A DNA stretch of 64,000 nt from Rhizohabitans arisaemae (GTDB lineage Bacteria; Actinomycetota; Actinomycetes; Streptosporangiales; Streptosporangiaceae), in NCBI RefSeq assembly GCF_025996515.1, contig NZ_BLRH01000009.1, forward strand, positions 1,178,001 through 1,242,000, written 5' to 3'. A program made the position numbers and the translations under genes. Below, in pieces: positions 56,372 through 64,000 of the stretch. Position 1 is the stretch's first letter. Every line of letters starts with the position of its first letter. The notes under the pieces were generated by a model. That model was not told the DNA's origin, did no database searches, and worked only from the letters and a program-made list of their open reading frames with translations.

Positions 56372-56433
56372 CTCGGGTGATCATCGTGATGTGCACTCCC
56401 TCCGGGATACGCACAGCGCAACGATCATCCGAG
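56372..56433. promoter_or_regulatory. large dyad upstream of the LctP-family gene (2)
   Basis: CTCGGGTGATC (56372-56382) pairs with GATCATCCGAG (56423-56433) except for one position, and GTGC/GCAC pair inside. It shares the 16-base CACAGCGCAACGATCA with dyad 1, so both may bind the same regulator. Confidence 0.6.
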
Positions 56434-56501
56434 AGAGGGATGTGGGGAGAACGCGTGAGATCCCGCGCCGGCGTTCCGGGCACACCTCGATGCCGGCCGG
56501 G

Positions 56502-58298
56502 TCATCGGCCGGCCGCGTAGGCGTGGCCGCCGCGGGGGTCGGCCGCCGCACGGAGGAAGCCGGTGGCCGGGTCGCGGCCGACCGCGCACATCCGGCTGAG
56601 CGACCAGGCGGGGGCCCGGACCACCTCGTGGCCGCGCCGTTCCAGCTCGCGCAGCACCTCCTCGCCCAGGCTCGTCTCGGCCACGATCTGCCCGGGCCTG
56701 GCGTCCCGGGGGTAGAAGGAGGCCGGGAAGTGCGTGGAGTGGAAGGTCGGCGCGTCCACGGCGGCCTGCAGGTTCATCCCGCCGACCAGGTGGTTGAGGA
56801 GGAAGAGCAGCTGCCATTGGTCCTGCTGATCCCCACCGGGTGACCCGAACGCGAGGACCGGCTCGCCGTCCCGCAGCACCAGCGAAGGCGACAGAGTGGT
56901 GCGGGGCCGGCGGCCCGGCACCAGTGAGGAGGCGAGCCCCTCCTGGAGCCAGGTCATCTGCAGCCGGGTGCCGAGCGGGAAACCGAGCTCGGGGATGATC
57001 GGCGAGGAGTGCAGCCAGCCTCCGCTCGGCATCGCGGCGACGAGGTTGCCCCACCGGTCGGCGACGGCGGCGTGCACGGTGTCCCCGCCGACGGCGCCGG
57101 GGGCCGTGACGGCGTCCGGCAGGCGCAGGCCGTGGGCGAGGGTCGGCTCCCCGGTGCTCCCGTCGGCCGCGACCCCTGGTCCGTGCCCCAGACCGGGCAG
57201 CCGCGGAACCCGGCCGCCGGGCGAGCCCGGCCGCAGCAGGGTGGAGGCCGTCTCGCCGATGAGCTGCCTGCGGGAGGCGGTGTACGGCGCCGCGAGCAGT
57301 TCGCCGAGCGGCACCTCGGCGCTGTCGCCGTACCAGGCCTCGCGGTCGGCGAAGGCGAGTTTGGCGCCCTCGATCACGGTGTGCGCGTAGCCGACGGTGC
57401 CCGGCCGCAGGTCGGCGTCCGCCAGCAGGGCGAGCTGCTGGAGCAGGACCGGTCCCTGGCTCCACGGCCCGGGCTTGCACACCGTGTGCCCCCGGAACTC
57501 CAGGGTCGCCGGCTCCTCGTAGGAGGGTTCCCAGCCGGCCATGTCTTCCCCGGTGAGCACCCCGGCGTGGGGCTCCCCGGAGGAGTCCCGCCAGGGCAGG
57601 GCGGCGAAGGCGTCCACCGCCTCGGCGACGAACCCGTGCGACCAGGCGCGCAGCGCGGCGTCGATCTCGTTCTCCCGGCCGGGCCCGGCGGCCTCCGCCT
57701 CGGCGAGCAGCCGCTCATAGGTGGCGGCCAGCGCGGGGTTGCCGAACCTGCCGCCCGGAACCGGTGGCCGGCCTCCGGGGAGGTAGACGGCGGCGGAGGT
57801 GGGCCAGTGGTCGCGGAACAGCTCCGCCACCGAGGTGACGGTCTCCACCATGTTCGCGGTGGCGGGGAAGCCGGACCGCGCGTAGTCGGCGGCGGGGCCG
57901 AGTACGTCGCGCAGGTGCCGGGTGCCGTGGTCGCGCAGGAGGGTGAGCAGGGCGGGGGTGGCCCCGGGGACCGCGGCGGCGAGCGGCCCCGCGCCGGGGA
58001 CCAGGTCGAGCCCGAGGGCGCGGAAGTGGTCGAGGGTGGCCCCGGCGGGGGCGGGTCCCTGCCCGCAGAGCACCGCCGGGGTGGGGTCTCCGGCTCGGGA
58101 GAAGATGACCGGGAGGTCGCCTCCGGGACCGTTCTGCTGGGGTTCGACCACCTGGAGGGTGAACGCGGCGGCGACGACGGCGTCGAAGGCGTTGCCGCCG
58201 CCCTCCAGGATGGCCATGCCGACCCCGCTGGCCAGCCAGTGCGACGTGGCGACCATGCCGAACGTCCCGGTGAGTTCCGGACGGGTGGTTATCTCCAT
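56502..58298 (-). CDS. gamma-glutamyltransferase family protein (Ntn hydrolase)
   Basis: A 598-residue protein with the GGT pattern: MVATSHWLASGVGMAILEGG at the start, GGNAFDAVVAAAFTLQVVEP, GPGGDLPVIF, and GGDTVHAAVADRWGNLVAAM, where the Thr of DTVH is the autocleavage nucleophile, then FGSPGGDQQDQWQ. No signal peptide is visible, so it may be cytoplasmic, unlike classical periplasmic GGT. Family members process gamma-glutamyl amides or act as acylases. It starts 4 bp after the MFS gene stop and is probably co-transcribed. A role in removing a glutamyl or acyl group from a degraded compound is inferred. Confidence 0.9.
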   Translation of the reverse strand: MEITTRPELTGTFGMVATSHWLASGVGMAILEGGGNAFDAVVAAAFTLQVVEPQQNGPGGDLPVIFSRAGDPTPAVLCGQGPAPAGATLDHFRALGLDLVPGAGPLAAAVPGATPALLTLLRDHGTRHLRDVLGPAADYARSGFPATANMVETVTSVAELFRDHWPTSAAVYLPGGRPPVPGGRFGNPALAATYERLLAEAEAAGPGRENEIDAALRAWSHGFVAEAVDAFAALPWRDSSGEPHAGVLTGEDMAGWEPSYEEPATLEFRGHTVCKPGPWSQGPVLLQQLALLADADLRPGTVGYAHTVIEGAKLAFADREAWYGDSAEVPLGELLAAPYTASRRQLIGETASTLLRPGSPGGRVPRLPGLGHGPGVAADGSTGEPTLAHGLRLPDAVTAPGAVGGDTVHAAVADRWGNLVAAMPSGGWLHSSPIIPELGFPLGTRLQMTWLQEGLASSLVPGRRPRTTLSPSLVLRDGEPVLAFGSPGGDQQDQWQLLFLLNHLVGGMNLQAAVDAPTFHSTHFPASFYPRDARPGQIVAETSLGEEVLRELERRGHEVVRAPAWSLSRMCAVGRDPATGFLRAAADPRGGHAYAAGR

Positions 58299-58302
58299 GA
58301 CC

Positions 58303-59676
58303 TCACGCTTTCACGGGGACGACGTCCCCTTTCGGGGGAGTCCGCTGCGGCTCCTCCGCCGGGTCCGCCGAGAGATCGCGCCGCCGGGTCTCGGTGAGCC
58401 CCAGGAAGCAAGCCAGACTTATCACACAGATTCCCACCATATAGATCGTGATCAGCTGGGACGTACCCGTCAGGCCGTACAGCGCGGTCGCGGTGATCGG
58501 GGCCAGCGCGCCACCCAGCAGCGCTCCCAGCTGGTAGCCGATGGAGATGCCGCTGTAGCGGACCTCGGTGCTGAACAGCTCGGCGAAGAGCGCGGCCTGC
58601 GGGCCGAACAGAATCCCGGAGAAGGAGTTCATGCCGATCACCGCGAGCAGGATGGCCCAGCCCTGGCCGGTGTCCACGAGCGGGAAGAAGACCGCCGCCC
58701 ACATCACCGAGAGCACCGCGCCGGCCAGGGAGACCCTCCTGCGGCCGTACCGGTCCGACAGGATCGCCGCGGCGATGATGGCCGCCCCCATCGTGGCCAT
58801 GCTGATCAGGATGTAGGTGAGGATCTGCTGGCGCGGGAGTTTCAGGACGGTCGTGCCGTAGGTCAGCAGGTACACGATGACGATGTAGCCGACCCCGCTG
58901 TTGCCGATGTAGGTCCCGGCGGCGAGGGCCACCTGCTTGGGGTAGCGGCGGAGCACCGTGGCGATCGGGAGGCTCTGCTCCTTCTCCGCCTTCTTCTGGT
59001 GCTGCGACTGCTTGAAGAGCGGGCTCTCCTCGACCCCGAGCCGGACCCAGAGGCCGACGAGCACCAGGACGATGCTCAGCAGGAACGGCACCCGCCAGCC
59101 CCAGGTGGCGAAGGAGTCGCCCGGCGCGACCTGCGCCATGACCAGGAACACCAGGTTGGACAGGACCAGACCCGCCGGAATGCCCATGGAGATGAAACTG
59201 CCGTACAGGCCGCGCTTGTTCGGGGGCGCGTGTTCGACGGCCATCAGCGCCGCCCCGCCCCACTCCCCGCCGAGCCCGGCGCCCTGAAGGAAGCGCAGGG
59301 TGACCAGGAGGATCGGTGCCCAGATGCCGATCTGCTCGTAGGTGGGGAGCAGGCCGATCGCGAACGTCGAGCCGCCCATGAGCAGCAGCGACCAGACGAG
59401 GATGGACTTACGCCCGATCCGGTCGCCGAAATGTCCGAGGACGATGCCGCCGAGCGGCCGGGCGCCGAAGCCGACTGCGAAGGTGCCGAACGCGGCGAGC
59501 GTCCCGGCGAGCGGGGACAGCGAGGGAAAGTACTGGGGGCCGAAGACGAGCGCCGCGGCCATGCCGTAGATGTAGAAGTCGTACCACTCGATCGTGGTGC
59601 CCGCCATACAGGCCGCCACGACGCGCCGGGCACTCAGTGGGCGCTTGGCGGGTGGCGAGTCGGTGTTCTGCCGCAT
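58303..59676 (-). CDS. MFS transporter, metabolite:H+ symporter (MHS) family
   Basis: ATG 59676 after AAGGAGG gives 457 residues with twelve predicted helices. MHS signatures: AGTTIEWYDFYIYGMAAALV, GARPLGGIVLGHFGDRIGRK, RFLQGAGLGGEWGGAALMAV and LSDRYGRRRVSLAG. Relatives import shikimate, dicarboxylates, proline or aromatic acids. It lies between the amidohydrolase and GGT-type genes and most likely takes up the pathway's organic-acid substrate. It ends 4 bp before the GGT start. Confidence 0.93.
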   Translation of the reverse strand: MRQNTDSPPAKRPLSARRVVAACMAGTTIEWYDFYIYGMAAALVFGPQYFPSLSPLAGTLAAFGTFAVGFGARPLGGIVLGHFGDRIGRKSILVWSLLLMGGSTFAIGLLPTYEQIGIWAPILLVTLRFLQGAGLGGEWGGAALMAVEHAPPNKRGLYGSFISMGIPAGLVLSNLVFLVMAQVAPGDSFATWGWRVPFLLSIVLVLVGLWVRLGVEESPLFKQSQHQKKAEKEQSLPIATVLRRYPKQVALAAGTYIGNSGVGYIVIVYLLTYGTTVLKLPRQQILTYILISMATMGAAIIAAAILSDRYGRRRVSLAGAVLSVMWAAVFFPLVDTGQGWAILLAVIGMNSFSGILFGPQAALFAELFSTEVRYSGISIGYQLGALLGGALAPITATALYGLTGTSQLITIYMVGICVISLACFLGLTETRRRDLSADPAEEPQRTPPKGDVVPVKA

Positions 59677-59740
59677 CGCAGGCCTCCTTGGGCCGGATGT
59701 CCCCATGGGGAAGAGCTTCGGGTGGTGTCGGGGCCGGTGG

Positions 59741-61453
59741 TCAGACGTCCAGCCGGCCGGAGTTGTGCACGATCTCTCCCCCGAGAAGCGTCAGCTCGAC
59801 TTCGGTGCCCGGCAGATCCGCGATATCGCAGTTCAGCGGGTCACGGTCGACGACGATGAGGTCCCCGTACGCGCCGGGGTTCAGGTGGCCGAGCCCGGGA
59901 CGGCGCAGGACGCGGCCCCCGGCACCGGTCCACATGTGGACGGCCTGGCCGCGGTCGACGGTGTGGTCGGGCGAGGCGTTGCTCCGCCCGCTCGCCGCGA
60001 AGACACCCGTCTGGGCGAGCTGGATCTGCTCGAACGCGTTCTTCGGTCCCCAATCGGATCCGCAGGCCACGTCCAGCCCGGCGTCGAGCAGTCGTTTGAA
60101 CGGCACCAGGTCACGCCAGACGTGCCGTCCCATTCTCTCCCCGTAGATCTCCCCTTTCGCCCAGGAGAAGCCCGCGCAGGTGGTGAGGTCGAACCCGAGT
60201 GCGCGGTAGCGCCGGGCCTGCGGCTCGGTGATCAGCGGGGCGTGCTGCACGATCCAGTGCCTCCCGCGGATCCGGCCGGCCAGTTCCGGGTCCTCCAGCA
60301 CACCGAGGACGTCCTCGTGGTCGGAGTAGCCGGCGGCGAGAAGGTTGGCCCGGATGTCGTGCTCCAGGCAGTACTCGGCGAAAGCGCGGATCTTCTCCGC
60401 CGAGATGAACGCGGTGCCCTTGGTGGGGCGCCCGTACGGGTCGGCGTAGGGCTCGGGCATGACCATGTGTCCCGGCCATCCCGGCCCACCGGAGGCGGCC
60501 AGAGTGAGGCCGACCATCCACAGTGTGGAGTCGCCACCGGTGAGCTCGGCGTGCCCCCGGCGCATGAGCTCGCCGAACTCGGCCATGCTCGCGGGCTGGA
60601 ACGGCGGCCGGGCGCACATCTCCACCTCCATGGAGATCCCCACCCGGGTGGTGAGCCGCCGCTCGGCGTGCAGGTGCCGATAGACCGAGAGGTAGTCGGC
60701 GGTCATGTTGTGCGGCTCGTAGACCGTGGTGACCCCGCGCCGGTTGTAGGTCGCCATCGCCTTGCGGGTGGCGGAGAAGAGGTCCACCGCCGGGCGGGGC
60801 AGCCGGTTCAGGATCTGGGTCCAGAACGGGTCGTAGTTGTAGATCTGGTTGACGGATCCCCGCAGGATGCCGGTGGCGGCCCCGTTGTGGTCCTTGTCGA
60901 TCCAGACGTCGCAGACCCGATCCGGAATGAGGTCGGTGATCCCGACCGCGCGCAGTCCCGCGGTGTTGAACGCGCAGATGTTCGGGGTGACCGGCGCCCA
61001 CGCCTGGATCAGCACCGGGTGCCGGTCGGTCGCGCGGTCCAGGATGTGGCGGTCGGGAAGGACACGCTCCTTCAGGTCGCGGTAGGAACGGCGGATGAAG
61101 TAGAAGGGCTCCCCCACCGGGCTGGTGACGATCCAGGTTCCGGGTGGAGTGGTGGCCGCGCGTTCGGCGATTCGGCGGACGATGTCGTCGTGGTCGACCG
61201 CGTCGGTCAGGTCGACGATCGCCGCCATCTGCCCGGCGTGCTGGATGAGGTGCGGGTGAATGTCGACGAGCCCGGGCATCGCGGTGAGGCCCCGCAGGTC
61301 GATCGCGGTCCCATCCCGGCCGAGATGCGGTCTCAGCTCGTCGTGGCGCCCGACGGCGGCCACCTTGCCGTCACGCAGCAGGATCGCCTCGTGGGTTTCC
61401 CCCGCGTCGCCGAGGGTGTGCACGGCGCCGCCGTACAGGAGTGTGGAGGTCAC
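59741..61453 (-). CDS. amidohydrolase family 3 (YtcJ-like) protein
   Basis: GTG 61453 after GGAGGA gives 570 residues; its GTGA overlaps the stop of the FAD oxidoreductase gene. The pattern STLLYGGAVHTLGDAGETHE, GLVDIHPHLIQHAG (metal HxH), HWIVQHAPL and ACGSDWGPKNAFEQ (catalytic Asp), with PGAYGDLIVVDRDPLN at the end, fits YtcJ-type amidohydrolases with a TIM barrel and a composite beta domain. The substrate is unknown; a ring or amide hydrolysis in this catabolic run is likely. Confidence 0.9.
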   Translation of the reverse strand: MTSTLLYGGAVHTLGDAGETHEAILLRDGKVAAVGRHDELRPHLGRDGTAIDLRGLTAMPGLVDIHPHLIQHAGQMAAIVDLTDAVDHDDIVRRIAERAATTPPGTWIVTSPVGEPFYFIRRSYRDLKERVLPDRHILDRATDRHPVLIQAWAPVTPNICAFNTAGLRAVGITDLIPDRVCDVWIDKDHNGAATGILRGSVNQIYNYDPFWTQILNRLPRPAVDLFSATRKAMATYNRRGVTTVYEPHNMTADYLSVYRHLHAERRLTTRVGISMEVEMCARPPFQPASMAEFGELMRRGHAELTGGDSTLWMVGLTLAASGGPGWPGHMVMPEPYADPYGRPTKGTAFISAEKIRAFAEYCLEHDIRANLLAAGYSDHEDVLGVLEDPELAGRIRGRHWIVQHAPLITEPQARRYRALGFDLTTCAGFSWAKGEIYGERMGRHVWRDLVPFKRLLDAGLDVACGSDWGPKNAFEQIQLAQTGVFAASGRSNASPDHTVDRGQAVHMWTGAGGRVLRRPGLGHLNPGAYGDLIVVDRDPLNCDIADLPGTEVELTLLGGEIVHNSGRLDV

Positions 61454-62793
61454 CGGTCCTCCCCCGCCGCGGGGACCACGTGGCCGAACCTGAAGAGGTT
61501 GCCGGGGTCGTGGATCCGCTTGAGCTCCCGCAGCCGGGAATAGGTCTCGGCCGAGTAGGCCCGGTGGAGGTCGTCGAACGCGGTGCCCTGGAAGTTGAGC
61601 AGGGTGCCCCCGGTGGAGTCGGCGGCGAGCGCGTCCAGCACCCGCGCCCCGGCCCGGGCCGCCTCCTCCGTGGCGTCGCCCACGGCGAGCAGGCAGAACT
61701 CCGCGTCCCGCCCGCAGACCGCGTTCGGGACCTCGGGTGCGCGCCGTGCCGCGCCGCCGAGGTGCCGCAGCTCCACCATGGCCAGGGGAAGCTCCGCACC
61801 GGGGCCGGCCAGCCGCAGCAGCTCCTCGACGGAGCCGGCGGAGAGCCGGGCGAGCAGGGAGCTGCCCTCCCAGAACGGCTGCGGGTCGGGCGGGTCGTTG
61901 TGGATCGAGGCGATCTCGGTGTACGGCATGTCGCGGACGTCGTCGATGAGGACCCGGCCCGCCCGCCGCATCGGGGCGAGGAGTGCCTCGCCGAGCCGGG
62001 GGTCGCCGAGGTGGGCGATGCGCAGGTGGACGACGAACGCGCCGCGCAACGGCTCGGGCAGCTCGGGGGCCTCCGGCATCCGCAGGAGGGCGACCGACGT
62101 CGTCGTCTCCTCGGGAAGGTCCTCGATCCACTCGCGGTAGGCGTGCAGCACCTCGGGCGCCGACTCCCCCCGGAAGTGGATCCCGCCGCCGTAGAGCCGG
62201 GTGACCGGGACGAGCCCGATCGTCAGGGCGGTCGCCACACCCAGGTTTCCCTTGCCGCCGCGCACTCCCCAGAACAGGTCGGGTTCACGCTCCGGGCTCA
62301 CCGTGTGGAACGTTCCGTCCGCGGTGACCAGCTCCACGGACCGCACGTGGTCGGCCGCGTAGCCGTACCTGCGCGACATCGGTCCAAGCCCGCCGCCGAG
62401 GGTGAAGCCCATGACGCCGGCCCCGGGAAAGGACCCGTTGAGCGGCGCCAGCCCGTACGGCCGCGCCGCCTCGATCACCTCGGCCCAGACCACACCGGCC
62501 TGCACCGTGACGGTACGGGCCCGGGGGTCGACCGCGAGGCCCTTCATCCGCCGGGTGCTGATCAGCAGCGACCCGCCGAGATCTCCGACGAGCCCGTGCC
62601 CGGTGGACTGGACGGCGACGCCGAGTCCCCGTGCCGCCCCGAAGGCGACGGCCGCGGCGACGTCGGCCGGACCGGTCGCCCGGACCACCAGCTCCGGGTC
62701 GGGCCGCCACGCGCGGTTGTAGCCGAGAGTCTCCGCCGCGAAGGCCGGATCCCCCCGGACCAGGGCCGGAAGCCCATCGGCCGTCAGGGTCAC
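61450..62793 (-). CDS. FAD-dependent oxidoreductase, berberine-bridge/6-hydroxynicotine-oxidase-like
   Basis: GTG 62793 overlaps the FAA hydrolase stop (GTGA); 447 residues. The FAD-binding (PCMH) domain shows VAVQSTGHGLVGDLGGSLLI, VQAGVVWAEVIEAARPYGLA, GFTLGGGLGPMSRRYG and FWGVRGGKGNLGVATALTI. The C-terminal BBE segment ends LRELKRIHDPGNLFRFGHVV. The His in STGHG suggests 8-alpha-histidyl FAD; the second linking Cys is not evident. Such enzymes oxidise amines, phenols or sugars with oxygen. It sits between an FAA hydrolase and an amidohydrolase and likely opens the pathway by oxidation. Confidence 0.92.
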   Translation of the reverse strand: MTLTADGLPALVRGDPAFAAETLGYNRAWRPDPELVVRATGPADVAAAVAFGAARGLGVAVQSTGHGLVGDLGGSLLISTRRMKGLAVDPRARTVTVQAGVVWAEVIEAARPYGLAPLNGSFPGAGVMGFTLGGGLGPMSRRYGYAADHVRSVELVTADGTFHTVSPEREPDLFWGVRGGKGNLGVATALTIGLVPVTRLYGGGIHFRGESAPEVLHAYREWIEDLPEETTTSVALLRMPEAPELPEPLRGAFVVHLRIAHLGDPRLGEALLAPMRRAGRVLIDDVRDMPYTEIASIHNDPPDPQPFWEGSSLLARLSAGSVEELLRLAGPGAELPLAMVELRHLGGAARRAPEVPNAVCGRDAEFCLLAVGDATEEAARAGARVLDALAADSTGGTLLNFQGTAFDDLHRAYSAETYSRLRELKRIHDPGNLFRFGHVVPAAGEDR

Positions 62794-63623
62794 GACCGGC
62801 CCGCCACACCTGTGATCGGGTTGCTGAGCACGCCGATGCCCTCGACCTCGACCTCCACCACGTCACCGGGGACGAGAAGCCTCGGGGGCGTCCGGGTGAA
62901 GCCGACACCCTCCGGGGTGCCGAGCGCGACCACGTCGCCGGGGCGCAGGGTGGAGGTCTGGGAGATGTAGGAGAGCACCCGCCCGATCGAGAAGATCATG
63001 TCGGAGGTGTAGCCGGACTGCATCAGCTCGCCGTTCACCTTGGTGGTGAGGCGGTGGTCGCGCCCGCTGTCCCATTCGTCGGCGGTGACCAGGACCGGGC
63101 CGATGGGGGCGCTCTTGTCGGGGTTCTTGCCGAGCGTCCACTGGGTGGTGTCGAACTGCCGGCTCCGCGCGCTGACGTCGTTGAAGGCGGTGTAGCCGAG
63201 TACGGCCTGCGGCGCGGACCCCTCATCGGCGTCGATCAGCGTCTCGCCGATCACCACCGCCAGCTCGACCTCCCAGTCGAGTCCGTGCTCGGTGGAGGGC
63301 ACCGGAATCGATTCCCCGTCGCCGACCAGGGTGGAGTGCCAGCGGCCGAACACGGTCGGGTGGTCGGGGACGGTGGCGCCCGCCTCCTCGGCGTGCGCAC
63401 GGTAGTTGAGCCCGACGCAGAACACCTTGGCGGTCATCGGCACCGGCGGCACCTGGGAGAGGCCGCTGAGGGCGAGCCGGGCGGCCTGGGAGCCTTGTGC
63501 CTGCTCCAGCCGACCGGCCGGGTCGGTGTAAAAGTCGTCGAGGGTGGCGATGGGCAGCACCGTGTCGCCCTCGACGGCGCCGATGTACCGGGTCTCGCCG
63601 TCCCGATATCCGATCAATCTCAT
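62790..63623 (-). CDS. fumarylacetoacetate hydrolase family protein
   Basis: ATG 63623 shares ATGA with the DoxX stop; 277 residues. FAH-fold motifs: KVFCVGLNYRAHAEEAG, LDWEVELAVVIG (acidic metal ligands), GYTAFNDVSARSRQ, QWTLGKNPDKSAPIGPVLVT, and C-terminal PGDVVALGTPEGVGFTRTPP. Members cleave or hydrolyse acylpyruvates and beta-diketones in aromatic-ring degradation. With the neighbouring oxidase and amidohydrolase it suggests catabolism of an aromatic or heterocyclic compound. Confidence 0.93.
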   Translation of the reverse strand: MRLIGYRDGETRYIGAVEGDTVLPIATLDDFYTDPAGRLEQAQGSQAARLALSGLSQVPPVPMTAKVFCVGLNYRAHAEEAGATVPDHPTVFGRWHSTLVGDGESIPVPSTEHGLDWEVELAVVIGETLIDADEGSAPQAVLGYTAFNDVSARSRQFDTTQWTLGKNPDKSAPIGPVLVTADEWDSGRDHRLTTKVNGELMQSGYTSDMIFSIGRVLSYISQTSTLRPGDVVALGTPEGVGFTRTPPRLLVPGDVVEVEVEGIGVLSNPITGVAGRS

Positions 63624-64000
63624 GGGGCTTGGCCTTTCCTGGCAATTCTCGTGTTCACCATGGCGAGCGCGGCGGACACGACAGCGAGTACGGCTGCCGC
63701 GATCCCGGCCGCGGGGGGCCACGGGTTGAAGAGGACGGCGTCCAGCGACCAGGCGCCCGGTCCGCTCAGACCGAGCGCGATGCAGAGCATCGCCAGAACG
63801 AAGGGGTACTCACCGCCGCCGAGGACGTTCCAGAAGACGCCCGCTTTCGCGATCATGGAGAGTCCCGCCACGAGCATCGTGCCCCCGGCGACGGCGGCGG
63901 CGAGCGGCGTGAACAGCCCGAGGAGGAACAGCGTCCCCGCGGTCAGCTCGCAGACCGCCGCGAGAATCGTCATGATCCGCCCGGGACGGTGCCCGAGTGA
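63620..64000 (-). CDS. DoxX-family membrane protein (5' end outside window)
   Basis: The visible part has about 126 residues and at least three membrane helices (MTILAAVCELTAGTLFLLGL, VAGGTMLVAGLSMIA, AAGIAAAVLAVVSAALAMVN). In-frame sequence upstream of the internal ATG (SLGHRPGRI) matches the DoxX pattern LGHRPGR, so the true start lies beyond the right edge. DoxX-family proteins are quinone- or redox-linked membrane proteins of varied role. It is the first visible gene of the catabolic operon and is coupled to the FAA hydrolase. Confidence 0.88.
   Translation of the reverse strand, partial: SLGHRPGRIMTILAAVCELTAGTLFLLGLFTPLAAAVAGGTMLVAGLSMIAKAGVFWNVLGGGEYPFVLAMLCIALGLSGPGAWSLDAVLFNPWPPAAGIAAAVLAVVSAALAMVNTRIARKGQAP

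Overview
The window is high-GC DNA with many GTG/TTG starts, strong purine-rich ribosome sites and hairpin terminators without long T runs. Together with an orphan DUF397 protein, DUF6879/NB-ARC genes, a two-domain XdhC and several receptor kinases ending in beta-propellers, this points to a filamentous actinomycete. I infer the order Streptosporangiales (Streptosporangium/Nonomuraea-like), but only from gene content. No rRNA, tRNA, CRISPR array, transposase or phage gene was seen.

Layout. 0-1 kb: an XRE/TPR regulator running off the left edge, divergent from a 44-residue secreted peptide. 1.2-7.7 kb: orphan xanthine-dehydrogenase molybdenum subunit, SecD-head-like membrane protein, alanine dehydrogenase, DUF3105/DUF305 pair, DUF3467. 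7.6-11.7 kb: a minus-strand operon of a large unknown protein, an SDR and a threonine aldolase. 12-18.5 kb: helicase-C-like protein, DUF397, histidine phosphatase, sulfatase, PPOX protein and a WYL protein lacking its HTH.

18.4-29.3 kb is the most unusual block: a LanC-like cyclase with a CCG zinc motif, a GroES-like protein, an ECF sigma factor fused to a zinc finger, membrane anchor and extracellular domain, a secreted protein of unknown fold, and two tandem LanB-type proteins (about 770-780 aa) that lack an elimination domain. Each LanB gene has its own terminator and a duplicated hairpin leader. This looks like an uncharacterised RiPP or peptide-aminoacyl-tRNA-ligase (PEARL)-type locus without an obvious precursor or transporter. 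XdhC, a small unknown protein and a Crp-family regulator follow.

32.3-42.8 kb: four tandem Ser/Thr kinases, each with an N-terminal kinase domain, a proline/acid-rich linker, an SRR-type membrane segment and eight propeller repeats with a period of about 40 residues. Duplicated promoters, a stray propeller-blade remnant and a TetR remnant record how the array grew. 42.9-48.5 kb: RidA, two ABC permeases and, divergently, a binding lipoprotein, ATPase and metal-dependent amidohydrolase, together a probable uptake-and-hydrolysis module. 48.6-50.9 kb: an OmpR-type two-component pair. 50.9-53.9 kb: a visibly lower-GC operon of a small conserved protein, a DUF6879 protein and an NB-ARC/TPR protein whose N-terminus carries an amyloid-signalling-like motif. 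54.3-64 kb: a minus-strand catabolic run (DoxX, FAA hydrolase, FAD oxidoreductase, amidohydrolase, MFS carrier, gamma-glutamyltransferase-like enzyme, lactate-permease family), the first four genes translationally coupled, with two large dyads in front of the permease.
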